Origin: Misgurnus anguillicaudatus
Taxonomy: Eukaryota; Chordata; Actinopteri; Cypriniformes; Cobitidae
Reading direction: 5' to 3'
DNA: 64,000 nt
Assembly: GCF_027580225.2 (NCBI RefSeq)
Contig: NC_073361.2
Coordinates: forward strand, 20,221,001-20,285,000
Made by a program: the position numbers and the translations under genes. A model generated the notes under the pieces. It did not search any database. It was not told where the DNA came from and worked only from the letters and a program-made list of their open reading frames with translations. Each line of letters opens with the position of its first letter. Positions within the stretch are counted from its first letter, which is position 1. Of the stretch, positions 46,167 through 57,787 are shown piece after piece.

Positions 46167-47155
46167 TATGATTAGCAATGATCACCAACTAGCCAATTAG
46201 CTATTAGAGTATAACAGTATTGACTTTATTTTTCCTTAATGTCTTCAAGGCAGCTTCAAACTTTGTAAAGAAGTATGTTTTTCAGACTCACCATCGATAT
46301 CACTCTTCTCTTTTTTGAGGATGATTAGCATGCATCAATTGCAAAAAAAGAGAAGCTGGGAAGATGGGCCGGCACTGATACAGTGTGGCATTGGATTACT
46401 CCAAACAGCTTTTTTTGTATTTTGTGCTTGCTAAGTCTGGACTTTCTGAAGGCCTTCAGAGTTATTAACTTTCGACCACACTTATTGCTCTAAGTTTCAA
46501 ATTGATTCCAATCTAAATAAAAAACTTGGCACAATATTTTAATGTGGAATATGTTTATCAGACACCTGAAGCATTACAAATATATACCAGTTTGAAAAAG
46601 ACATTATGTAAATGTTCTTTTTTGCTTTTTTTGGAAATCCAGGGAGGCAACCAATATAGCCAGAAAAGACATACACGTGACAATATTTCAGGTGTGGATC
46701 ATCAACTTTGTTTATTAGACATCTTGCAGACTGTAAAAATACAAAAGTTAGGAGACATATATCAATAGGGTCCATAGGGGAGGAGTTCCAGTGATCCAAT
46801 GTCACAATTTTATTTAAATTTTTTTGTGTTTATTTGAGTTTTTATGCATTATACATCATCTAATCATGACAATCCTCATATCTATCAATTCCTCGTGCAA
46901 AGACGAAGAGAAAATGGGGTGGATTGTGTCTGTAGAATGTATTGTACAGATTCTATGTTGATTTAAAGTTTTCCTTTTTCACAGCCGAAAATCAAGCACG
47001 GCCCCAAAAGATGATACAAAAAATCACACTTGGGACAATAGTTTGCATGGGGAACATCAAAATTCCTTTTCTAGACACCTTAAGGATTACAAAAAACTAG
47101 GTTAAAAAAATATACCTTTCGGGTGCAGGTGAACCCCCCCTTCCTACCCTACTAA

Positions 47156-48059
47156 CTTGCAACATCAGGACAAAAGCAACAATGCAACCTCAGGTTACTC
47201 TGTCTTAGAATAAAGGACTTTGTTGGATAAATCATGCCAATGAAACCAATGCTGCTTTATGGGCTGTCAAAAATACAAGAAGTGAAGATCTATGTGCAGA
47301 TCAGTATATTTAATATGCACTAATCAGGGTGACAAGACACAACTGGAAAAGGTAAACATTATAAAACTACATATACCATGAACAAGTAACAGGTTTTTAA
47401 AATAAAAGACAAATATGGTAAAACAAAAACACACAGAGACATTACGCTGTCTAGTTTAATGTTAAGAACGTAAAACTGATCGCTGTCAAATATTAAATTT
47501 TTCTCTCCTTAAAAAAATAAATAGGCCTATATAAAAAACAATTACAGTATATAAGAAATAATAAAAGGAATGGGTGGTTGCAAATTTACACTAAACTAAA
47601 TGTATTTTACAGTTACATGTAGTTAAAGCTATAATAAATAAAAAATATTTTTATTGTTGTTAAAAATAAACAAATATTAGTTATTAATATTAACTCTTTC
47701 CCTCGTTTTTTTTTAAGTTGCCAGTCAGCGCCAGCATTTTTTATGATTTTCACAAAAGTTTAATGCCAGAAAATATTCTTCTTTACTTTATTTGTTCTTT
47801 TTTTATCATCTCTCAAATATGGTTTCTTCAAAAATACAAAATTTTGAGCAAAAAGCTGAGATTATTGTGTTTTGGTGCAGGACTTTTGATAGAGATCAGA
47901 TTCAGAGCTATCATCAAAACATACACAGAGTTTGAACTGCTTGACCTAAGGGGTTGCTTCCGGGTTTTATAAGTTGGGTAACAGCGCCATCTGGTGGATA
48001 CTAGTGAAAACATGAATTGCTGGAAAAACTTGTCATTGGCAGGAAGCGTTTTCTCTTTA
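47156..48059. other. Stretch without genes
   Basis: AT-rich; nothing recognisable. Confidence 0.4.
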
Positions 48060-48383
48060 AGCAACACTAAAGAGTTTTTTTAACTTAAAATAACGTTTCC
48101 AAAAAAGTTTCAGTCGTTCATCCACTCGAAACAGGGTGAACGGCACTTTCACATTAGCTTTGCAGCCCTCTGTCGGGCAAAACCGCACTAAAGGAGTTTT
48201 CAACCGTCGGGTCGGGGTCCTCTAGTTCGAGTGAAAACTACAAAAACTTACTTTACGGCAGACCTACAATCCAATCAGAGCCAGCTTTGCTGCAGTAGGC
48301 TAAATTTCTTACGACAGTGGTAATGGACAATTCCGCTTCTAACCTGTAAGGGGAGCAAAGAGCAACAACTCTTTAGTGTTGCT
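48060..48383. mobile_element. MITE with AGCAACACTAAAGAG ends
   Basis: It begins AGCAACACTAAAGAGTT and ends with the inverted AACTCTTTAGTGTTGCT, a perfect 17-bp TIR. Length is 324 bp. It is followed directly by another MITE. Confidence 0.78.
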
Positions 48384-48387
48384 ATAA

Positions 48388-48688
48388 CATTCACACGAGG
48401 CGTAAGCGTTAACGCTTAACGGAAGGCTTGTCTGAAGCGTGGCCAACAGCCAATCACAGTGGCCGCTACACATGCTCCGTTCGTCCATAAACGTAATTGG
48501 CTGGCTCTGTCTAGGTTGTTTGCATAAGTCAATCTGATTGGCTGACGAACGCGTTGCGGCTTGAAAAGTTGAGAAATGTTCAACTTCTGCCGCGAGCAAC
48601 GGTACTGACGCGGCGCCGAGGGATCCACAATTCAGTTCGGCAATTAAAAGTGAATGGGAAGTGTTAACACTGACGCCCGGTGTGAATG
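48388..48688. mobile_element. CpG-rich MITE with CATTCACAC ends
   Basis: The left end CATTCACACGAGGCGTAAGC and the inverted right end CATTCACACCGGGCGTCAG form a TIR of about 25 bp with mismatches. A 129-codon minus frame crosses it but is explained by the repeat. Confidence 0.65.
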
Positions 48689-48905
48689 CATTTCGACTGC
48701 ATACGTCATCGAGGTTCTCATATTTCAATTAAAAATTTTATAAAGTTAACATTTATTTCTCTTAAGACATACAAATTTCATTCTTACCATGAAATGTAAC
48801 GATTGCTTTTTAAAATAGGACCTGGAATAATAAACCTCAATGACATGCCGTCGACAAATGCAACTTCAGGAGGACGCACCTGAAATCCTGGCCAAGATGT
48901 GTCTT

Positions 48906-50841
48906 CAGGGTTTATACAGAAATCCTTAAGTTAAATTTACTACTTTTTACTACCTTTTTTACTACCTTCAGAATATTTTTTAAAACCATCACGACACTGA
49001 ATTGCAAGTGTTAATCAGCGACCTTTCTATTATTTACACAGATTTTGACATGTATAACATACAAAAAAGAATTAAAGTGAAAAAATTCTTCTGACTGAAA
49101 TATTTTTTAGGCCAAGTCATATTCCTTTACCTAACACTTTATGTAGGCGAGACCAATAGCATTTTAAGGGGAGATTTTTTTGCCATAAATTCCATATTGG
49201 AGTCTCATGTGGCATATAGGTAGCTGTAGTTTGCAGGGCATTTCAGATTAAGGCAAAACAGCTAAATAACTCACTATACTGTATACAAAGAAAACATGAA
49301 TATCACCACCTTTAATGAATCTTTTATTAATTATTTATTAATTGTAAATGTATTTATTTTAGCATTTACTAATCATTTTTTAATCAAAGTTGAAACTGTT
49401 AACATTAGTGAATGCACCATGAACCACCGTCAATTACTGTAATGACATAAACAAGAATTAATTAATGCTTATATACTCAATATTTTTCATTGTTTGTTTA
49501 TGTTATATAATGCATTTACTAATGTGAACAAATACAACTTTTTCATATCATTATTCAGTACACATAAACAAATAATCCAGGGTCTGTTCTGTTCACACAA
49601 CAGTTTACAGTCACAGCTCTAATACAGTAACGTTATGCATGAATATAAACCCTGAACGAGTAACTCGAGTCAAACTCATGTAGAATTCACACAGGATGTC
49701 TGTAACCATCGTGACAGTTGTTAATTGAATGACTGTACCTTTATCAACAAATTATTATGTTACAATAGAGGCAGCGCTGATGTGCTAGTTTATGCGCAAT
49801 GTTTCTGCTGTTTACTTTCTCCTGAAGACCTGAATGGTTGTGTTTATATGAGGATATTTGCAAAGACGGGATTTTTGACGCATGTGTGTTATTTAAGGCC
49901 AATTAAGCGGCAAAAATACGTACAACACATGCTCAATGAGAATCGAATGCGCGGCTTGCGTGCTCCTCTGACACAGAAACAGCGGACGCACTGTTGTTTG
50001 TGTTTGAATGGCTTAAAATCACCTGTTTTTAAACTGCTGTGCTTAAATATATTTACAAATGTTACGTTTTTGTGACCACACGCAAATGCAACTGCAAGAA
50101 CCGACATGTGGATGACATCAAAGTCCCGCGAGAGCATTTCGGAAGCAGGCTCCTCTTATGATTCCTCGTCAATCGCTCTCACGGGATTTGGATGCCACCA
50201 CAAGTTTACCTACGAGTTTAACAAACCCGTTGTATCAGCCACTGGTTAAATCAGCATATCATTAAAAAGCGTGCCGCGGATGATCAGTAACGTGAGAAAT
50301 CATTTACCCCCAAAATACAGGACCCCTTACGTTAGTCATACTGTGCAAAGACACGCAATTACCTGTTTGGTTTTCTTAGCCCACGAACTGAAAGGCTTGC
50401 CAATCTTCATTATTTCGCTAAGCCAAGTCAATCGTCTTTTACACCTTTATCGATCTTCAAAACATCGGAGCCTTCCTGCATTATAAGTTTGACCATGCTA
50501 GCTGAAAAAGTTTTACCTCAGCTTAACGTGATACAGTCAGAAAACACGGAGTGGATCCGGTCCGTAGTGATTACAGTACGCTTACAGCGGAGAGAGGAAC
50601 GTGATTTGGCTCCACTCCAGGCTTTGATCACATCCCAGAGACGAAAGATCTTTGATTATTTGCCCAGATATGCAGGCGATTTGAACTAATTTCCAGGCAT
50701 CATAACATTACAAAAGGCAATCGAAAATTTACTACCTCGTCAGATGACGCTTACTACTTTTTACTACTTTTTACTGGCCTTAATTTGGCATAATTTAATT
50801 TACTACCTTTTACTACCTTTTACAACCCCGCGGAAACCCTG
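48906..50841. mobile_element. TIR element with CAGGGTTT ends, about 1.9 kb
   Basis: The left end CAGGGTTTATACAGAAA and inverted right end CAGGGTTTCCGCGGGG are followed on both sides by TACTACTTTTTACTACC-type arrays in inverted orientation (48942-48970 and 50735-50820). A hAT-like origin is suggested by CAG ends, but flanks share only GTCTT. A GC-rich patch at 50095-50200 resembles part of the 56420-56584 hairpin. No transposase recognised; a 66-codon frame at 50489-50689 has no known domain. Confidence 0.55.
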
Positions 50842-50865
50842 GTCTTGGAAAAATTGCATGTTTGT

Positions 50866-51811
50866 ATGGAGCTAGAAGAGTCTCAATAAAGATAAATGCA
50901 CACACTACATTCACATATGCACACACAGGATTCATAAATACACACGCAGGATACACAAATGCACACAAAATTCACAAATGCACACACAAAATTTAAGAAG
51001 CACAGAAGATTCACAAATGCACACAAAATTCAGAAATGCACACAAAATTCACAAATACACAACCAATTCAGAAATGCAAACAACACCCACAAATGCACTC
51101 AAGATTCACAAATGCACAGGACAAGATTCATAAATGTATTTCTGATGCACACACAAATATATCTTGATTTACAAACTGTTTTTGGTCTGTGAACTTTACT
51201 GCATTTGTGTGTGAATTTTGAGACTCCCCTGACTTGGCTCGACACACACACGCTGTGTAAACTACTTCTTCTTTTTCGGTTTTATTGACGGTTGGCAAAC
51301 CAGCTTAAAGGTAATGTGATTGGCTTATAAGTAAAAAATCCCCCACGTGGGGTGCGTTCTTGTGATTGGCTAAAACAAGGGAGATATCTGATTGGTTGCA
51401 GATCATTCCCTGTTTAAAAAAAGGCATTTGTGTGTTGAGACAAGTCAGGGGAGTCTCAAAATCCACACACAAATGCAGTAAAGTTCACAGACCAAAAACA
51501 GTTTGTAAATCAAGATATATTTGTGTGTGCATCAGAAATACATTTCTGAATCTTGACCTGTGCATTTGTGAATCTTGAGTGCATTTGTAAATGTTGTTTG
51601 CATTTCCGAACTGGCTGTGCATTTATGAATTTTGTGTGCATTTCTGAATTTTGTGTGCATTTCTGAATCTTGTGTGCTTTTTAAATTTTGTGTGTGCATT
51701 TGTGATTTTTGTGTGCACTTGTGTATCCTGCGTGTGTATTTATGAATCCTGTGTGTGCACACGTGAATGCAGTGTGTGCATTTATCTTTATTGAGACTCT
51801 TCTAGCTCCAT
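50866..51811. mobile_element. Fold-back element with minisatellite arms
   Basis: Outer ends ATGGAGCTAGAAGAGTCTC and its inverse CTTCTAGCTCCAT lie beside ATGTTTGT (50858-50865) and ATGTTTGG (51812-51819), a 7/8 match for an 8-bp duplication. Each arm (about 350 bp) is an array of roughly 15-20 bp units of the type AATGCACACAAAATTCAC, read in opposite directions. The spacer 51226-51440 is unique. The frames inside follow the array and are not genes. Confidence 0.82.
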
Positions 51812-51963
51812 ATGTTTGGTCACCCTAGTTATTATGCAAGTACAAAAACAATTAGCATTCAAAACTGTCACCTTACCCTAATTCACAATGTTATGCTTAT
51901 AATAATGATTTATAAGTTGGATCGAATTTTGCGAGAAATGTCTGCTGTTTCTTAATAAACATG

Positions 51964-53196
51964 GGGCTCTATCTTACACCCGGCGCAATGCAGCGCAATG
52001 CGCGACGCAAGTGTCTTTTGCTAGTTTCCACCCTAATTTTCACGTTTAGCGCCGCGTTGTTTAAATAGCAAATGCATTTGCGCCCCCTTTGCGCTCATGG
52101 GCGTTCTGGTCTGAAAAACGAGGTGTGTTCAGGCGCATTGTTGGCGCGTTGCTATTTTGAGGCAACTAAAATAGACTACGCCATTGACCAACAAAAACCT
52201 GGTCTAAAGTCTAAAGTCAATGGCGCAATATGTTTTATGTTATTTAAAGAGCGCATTAGTAATATGCGCCTATAAACGGGAGGACAACGCGGGTTTGCTT
52301 ATCACAAAGTACATAAATGCGCAGCAGCACAAAAATGCTTTTAAATATGAAAGATTAAAGGATTGAATTTAAGAGATTATTATTGAGTCTCTTGGACATA
52401 TTTATAAATGGGGACTGATTATGAGACGTTAGAAGGCGCAAAGAGCTGCTTTACCTGCAGCCTGATAAGTAAATAAATGCTTTGCTTTAAACAAATGCGT
52501 CTGTTTTTAAATGTTTTTTTTTTAATGCTACCTCACGGATTTATTGTATATGATGTACCTGTGGATATGGCGAGATGAGAAACATTTGTAAGTAATGCTT
52601 AAAAAAAACTCTTTGCTAAAAAACGCTGTCCAAAGTGCTGAAACGTGAGGAGAGCCGTTTGTAAATTCTTTATCTCCTGTTTGTTACAAATAAAGTATTT
52701 TTACAGTACAAACCTTATCTTACATACTTGTAAATTATTTTTTGATGATATTGGATAGCCATACATTTAAAGCAATTACAACCCTGGTTTTTACTTCCAT
52801 GAATAAAACAAAACCGGTTTTTAATGTTTTAATAAAAAAAAAACAATTTCAATACAAGTGAAAAACAACACAATTATTTAACATTAATCTTAAACTGGGG
52901 ATCTTCTACCTCCGCTTAGTTTTTCAGTTTACAAAGTCCGTCATCTAAATAGGGATTAGACATAGCGCCAGCGCAACTTGCTTTTAAAGGGAATGAGAGC
53001 TGTGACTCTCATTGGTTTACTGCACGTTACGCCCAAAATACTCCCATTATAATAGGACCAACCCTTTTCGACCATGCGCTCGGCGCAAAAACGATTTTTC
53101 CCGTCGTTAAATTAGCAAAAGTGGATTCGGACACGCCCATTTAGACGTTGCGCTGTGCGCTTTAGACAATGCGCTTAGATCGTTAAAATAGGGCCC
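51964..53196. mobile_element. TIR transposon, intact copy 2 (family of 2876-7319)
   Basis: It begins GGGCTCTATCTTACACCC and ends TAAAATAGGGCCC, 1,233 bp, colinear with 2876-3231 plus 6447-7319. It provides the empty site for the LINE insertion. CpG and GCGC words cluster at both ends. No transposase. Confidence 0.85.
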
Positions 53197-53202
53197 ATAA
53201 AG

Positions 53203-53510
53203 TTAAAGGGACACTTCACCCATTTGCATTAAGCTTTGTATAGTTAGATCCCCAGTCATGTTTTTGAATGGTCATGCATCATTTCAAATACAGATTTCAG
53301 TGTTGCACTTCCTTCATTCAATGATGTAAAAATCATAATTTTGCATCATTGAAAAAGGAAGTCCTATATCTTTGTTGAGGGGATGAGACTACAAACACCC
53401 CTTTTCTCGGTCAAATAGCACCAAATTCGAAATGTATGTTACATTTCGACTACAAATATGACACACTTTCAATAAAGATTAATGTTTCTATGGGTGAAAT
53501 GCTCGTTTAA
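53203..53510. mobile_element. TTAA-type MITE
   Basis: The left end TTAAAGGGACACTTCACCC and inverted right end TTAAACGAGCATTTCACCC include TTAA. Internal arms pair through the ACTTCCT/AGGAAGT and TGATG blocks. The right-hand TTAA (53507-53510) is shared with the next element. Confidence 0.72.
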
Positions 53511-53957
53511 AGGCAGGGTCCATGATTTCTGAAAGCCAATGTTGACATTTGAAATCATCTAAACAACATGCCCCTACCCTAATAGAATCTGCACCTTCTT
53601 TTGATAGAACCACCCCACAGATACATACGCCAGTGGTTTTCAATCTTGTCCTAGGGGACCCACAGCTCTGCACATTTTGTATGTCTCCCTTAACTGACAC
53701 ACCCAGTTCTGTTCATGGATCTCTCCATTAATGAGCTGATGATCTGAATCAGGTGTGTTAGATAAGGGAGACATGCAAAATGTGCAGGGCAGTGGGTCCC
53801 CTAGGACAAGATTGAAAACCACTGCCATACGCAACCCAGGCAACGATGTCGTTTAGACACGCACCTTACCACTGATTGGCTACAAGTGTGTTTTGGTAGT
53901 CACCCCGACTCCCTTTTCCAAAGCATTTTTCAGAAATCGTGCACCCCCCCTTTAAGC
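53507..53957. mobile_element. TTAA-type MITE carrying a nested hAT MITE
   Basis: The left end TTAAAGGCAGGGTCCATGAT and inverted right end TTAAAGGGGGGGTGCACGAT share GATTTCTGAAA just inside. Its own sequence is 53507-53630 and 53825-53957. Confidence 0.75.
53631..53824. mobile_element. hAT MITE with 60-bp TIRs, 194 bp
   Basis: It begins CAGTGGTTTTCAATCTTGTC and ends with the exact inverse. Both arms continue through CCTAGGGGACCCAC and a TGCACATTTTG block. It is flanked by ACATACGC (53623-53630) and CCATACGC (53825-53832), 7 of 8 identical. The nested position shows it is younger than the TTAA element around it. Confidence 0.9.
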
Positions 53958-54419
53958 ACAGAAATTATCCTGCAACCTTATCTTTCAAACAGAGATGGCG
54001 CTAAAGAGGCAAAGTTACTGATTGCAGCTTTATTTATTTAAAAAAAGTATTAATAAAAAAGTAAAGATATAAAATAGAAAAATAAAGAATAAGGAGGGTA
54101 TACAATATAATCCTTAAAAAAAGGAATTTAAAGCATTTTATAGTCCATAGACCTGATAGACTTTACGACCGAATGCAGCTTTTTAATTTCAAAATGAACA
54201 ACAAAGAATTGAATATCCATTTAAAATTATTAAATTACATGCCATGTGATATTAATTGTTGGATACAGTAAAGAAGGTCTGGGATGGGTAAATTACAGTT
54301 TTGGTGGGTAGCTAATTTTCATACAAAAGTAGATTACTTTTATGTTGTATAGCTGTTTGTACAACATCTAGCAATTCCCAAAACAAAGTTAATACTTGTG
54401 ACACTAAAGTAATGGATAA
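53958..54419. other. Stretch without genes
   Basis: AT-rich; nothing recognisable. Confidence 0.4.
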
Positions 54420-54953
54420 GGGCTCAGTCACACCAAAAGCGTTTATGGCAGTTGCAGGCGCCTTTTTTGAATGATATTCTATGGGCAGGGCGCGTTTGCG
54501 CGCTGTTTATGCGCGCCGAGCGCCTTGCGGTTTTCTGCCGCCTGCCGCGCACGCGTTTTTGAAGGAGCGCTGAGAGCGGAGAAGCGCCTGACGTCATTCG
54601 CGTCTTCCATTGTCCAATCGAATGAGGGGAGAGGCGGGCCTTACGTTGTGGTGAGTGAAGTTTACAGTTGCTTTGAAGAACCGGACTCCACTCGCTCACT
54701 CTCTCCTGCGTGTTTGTGCACCTCTTATCCTCAAACAAGGTCAGAGCAAGCGTCCTCTTTTTAAAGTTTCTGCTAATATGACAGTTAACAGCAAAAGAGC
54801 GCTCACGCTGCAATATTTGATTGACAAGACAGCTGACTCTGCGGTTGCTTAGCAATATGAAAAGCCGCGCCGCACTGCTCTTTTTTTTAAAAAGGCAGTG
54901 CGTCGCGCCTTGCGTTTGCAAGCGTTTAAAGCGCTTTTGGTGTGACTGCGCCC
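54420..54953. mobile_element. PIF/Harbinger-type MITE, 534 bp
   Basis: It begins GGGCTCAGTCACACCAAAAG and ends (inverted) GGGCGCAGTCACACCAAAAG, with TAA on both sides (54417-54419 and 54954-54956). The TAA duplication is the PIF/Harbinger hallmark. The interior is GC- and CGC-rich and produces several spurious frames of 65-165 codons. Confidence 0.85.
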
Positions 54954-54956
54954 TAA

Positions 54957-56419
54957 CACATTATAATTTATTCATTGAAGTGTCACACATGTTATTTCCA
55001 TTACTTTACAAAGGCACCAGTGATTAAGTAAAATGGCAAGTAAACAGCTTTTATACCTTGCAAAAATTTAGTAGAAAAGGCCAGATTTAGTTGAAGCTTA
55101 AAGAAAGACTCGTGGGATTCATGCATCTCTACCTTACTGCCAACTTAATTCCCATGCTGCCACGAAGATAAGGATTAGCTATACCTGCTGACAGTCAGAG
55201 ATAAAGTGTATGAAAATAGCATCTCTTGTTTACCCTCTGATTCATGACTGTGAGCTCATCTACATGAATCGTCCAAACAAAGCAACTCACTAAAATGAAT
55301 CACTAATTCTCGAATTGTTTTCAACTTCTGTTTTTGTAGCAAATGTTCAATCAAATATGCAACAGAAAAATTATCAAAAAAGGACCCCTAGATGTCACTG
55401 GGGCAGTACCCTTTAAATAAGTCCAGATGTGTACATGTTTTTTGTTATCTACTAATATGCACTTTTTGGTACTAATATGCACTCTTTAGGTGCAAAGGGT
55501 ACTTTTGAAAGGGTACCAACCCAGTGACAAGCCAAGTGTGGCTATCTTCTTTTAACTTTCTCAAAGGGCAGCCTGATCGTAATTTAACTATGTTTTATTA
55601 TAAAAGCTTGACAAGCTATAAACATCGCTTCCCCAATGCTCTTTTCTCTCACCCGTCTCACCCTATCTGTAGTGTCGGGCTCACACCTGCTATCATTTAC
55701 CCCTGCGGGTGGTTGTACATCAGAGCGGATCACGTGTTTGACAGAGCTATTGAAGCAGGAAAGTGCCTGTTTATTCTGTCATCAGTTGTCTGTCATTTTG
55801 AACTCATTACTAAGTGCCTATGAACAAACATAATTCACCTCTTAGTATATACCAAAGAGATTTTCTGTCGTAAAAAGGAATTTAGATTAACTGTCAGTCA
55901 CTAGTCCTGTGTGGGTTATAGAGGACTTGAGGACACAGCCTATCACAAGCGGGAACAGAAGATGTAACGTTACTAAAGGAAAGACATTGTCCTGCTTTCA
56001 CAATGATGGTTTGATGAATCAATATTCATGTTCACTTCAGTTGAGTAAAAAATCAAGTGTCACCCAGCAGAATAAAGGAATACATTTAGTGTTTATCCTA
56101 TTTAGATAGCAAAAACAATCTGTATAATTAGTTTATGATGAGATATGAGGCTCTAAATTACATCAAGGCATTTATGGAGCAATTTTCTGATTGACTAGGC
56201 ATTTAAATATAAGTGTTTACCATATCTAACACAATGTGAATAGTTAACAATTCTAAATTCTTAAATAAATGAGATGTTTACAACTAGTGCATCCTGATGA
56301 CTGTAACTAGCTTGTGTCATACGGCCTACAAACAGTGGTGTCCTCATCCTACAGTCGATTGTATATTTCATCTAATTGTTTGAATAAAAAACATCGTACA
56401 GTCTACATATAAAAAGAAG
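54957..56419. other. Stretch without genes, one small MITE
   Basis: Apart from the MITE at 55394-55528, no gene, RNA or complete repeat was recognised. Confidence 0.4.
55394..55528. mobile_element. Short TIR element, 135 bp
   Basis: It begins GTCACTGGGGCAGTACCC and ends GGGTACCAACCCAGTGAC, forming an 18-bp imperfect TIR. Two copies of TACTAATATGCACT lie in the centre. A half-copy occurs at 10140-10160. Confidence 0.65.
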
Positions 56420-56584
56420 CTTGTTCGACTTCATGCGGCGCCGCAAGAACCGACAGCCGGATGACGTCGAAGTACCACGAGAGCGAGACGAAATTAGACT
56501 TCGTATGATATCTCTTATCGTTCTCGCGGTACTTTGACGTCATCCGGCTGTCGGTTCTTGCGGCGCCGCATAAAGTCGAACAAG
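56420..56584. mobile_element. Near-perfect hairpin MITE, 165 bp
   Basis: Left and right arms of about 70 bp are inverted copies: CTTGTTCGACTTCATGCGGC against GCCGCATAAAGTCGAACAAG, with GGCGCCGCAAGAACCGACAG shared exactly. The loop is about 25 bp around AAATTAGACTTCG. A diverged copy is at 19608-19752. Confidence 0.88.
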
Positions 56585-57785
56585 TCTTACGTTTATTAGA
56601 TTAATGTCGCACTTGATCTGTCATAATCTTATAAAACGGCAGAAATCATCTGTAGCAGGCTTTTAGCGCGTTTAAGAGCGTTCGGGATATGCAGCCAGCT
56701 TGTTATTGCATAATAAATCAAGAGTGATCAGGACTCAAGCGGCGGGGTTTTCAATCACCCTGAATGGATTTATTTGCAATAACAACCGGCTAGATGACAT
56801 TATATGCCTCTTAATACACATCAACTTGGCATGTAAGTAAATATATGAACAAATAATATTGATTTCATATGTTATTAGCTTATTTGTAGAAGTACCTTGT
56901 CACGACGACTCGCAGTGGATAAAGCTTGTGTTATCAGTTACAGGTCATGACTAATGACCGGACTGACCAATCAGAGTCGAGCATTCCAGAGCGTGTAATA
57001 AATTGAAATAAAATGTGAGAAATTGTGATCTATTAGTTACATTAAGTAATCATATGGCATTTATATCTTTTTTCTTTTTATTCATGAAGTAAAAAATTGC
57101 CCAGACCTATTTTTCAGAGTATGATTGAAGAATCACGGCTCATCTGGATAACAGATTAGTTTTGTAAAAGTGTCTGGCAATGGGAATTTCCATTTTTCGT
57201 TCAGTGCTTCAGAATCTGACACTGCTACAACCGAACCCCTTTAGTAAAAGTGCCTTATTGTTTTGCTTATTTGATATTAATGGGCTTATTTAAAAGTGAC
57301 AAATGCGCACAGCAACAAATCAATGTGTTTAAAAAAATGTCAACAATGGAAGGAAATTACATTATAGGTCTACTCTGGATATCCGTTGATAACATTTACT
57401 TTCACGAATACCGCTATTCATAAAGCCATTACATATATTATTGTGATTAGCATCTTTGCAAAATACAAACAGACAGATTGTGTTAGACTGAGTTTAAAGA
57501 TTGATCACATTGACGTAACAAAGGCACACAAACCATCAATTTGTCCAACCAAAGGTAAACAAATGTTATTTGACTTGTTTAAATGTTTAAGTTTAAACAA
57601 AAAGTCATTGAAACTTTTTTTCACTAGAAGTTATTGAAATAAAGTTGAACCATTCAACTTTTATTTTTTATACCAACTCACTAGTCCAGAAAGTTGAAAT
57701 CACTTGTTTATTCAAGTTGTTTAAACATAAAAATTTAAGTGCAACAATAATTTTTTACACTGCATATGCCAGCCTGACGTCTTAC
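56585..57785. other. Stretch without genes; weak hairpin
   Basis: GCTTGTTATTGCATAATAAATC (56708-56729) pairs with GATTTATTTGCAATAACAA (56766-56784, with mismatches), probably part of an old repeat. No gene was seen. Confidence 0.35.
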
Positions 57786-57787
57786 TA

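Larger units (their letters stand above)
42221..47155. mobile_element. 4.9-kb composite bounded by about 480-bp inverted repeats
   Basis: The left arm 42221-42684 (continuing at 44206-44225 after an insertion) and the right arm 46670-47155 are inverted copies, starting TTAGT at both outer tips and sharing GGTAGGAAGGGGGGTTCACC. Between them lie an internally repeated TTAA element, a decayed minus-strand gene, a MITE and a SINE. It may be one large transposon with very long TIRs and a degraded gene, or two opposed copies of a shorter repeat. No clear target duplication was found. Confidence 0.6.

Noticed and set aside
48339..48728. 129-codon minus-strand frame
   Set aside because: Spans two abutting MITEs and is explained by their GC-rich cores.
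50959..51762. Frames rich in His/Lys/Thr repeats (possible repeat protein)
   Set aside because: They are direct translations of the minisatellite arms of the fold-back element.
54424..54921. 165-codon minus-strand frame and overlapping plus-strand frames
   Set aside because: They lie inside a TAA-flanked GC-rich MITE. Open frames on both strands reflect high GC, not coding.
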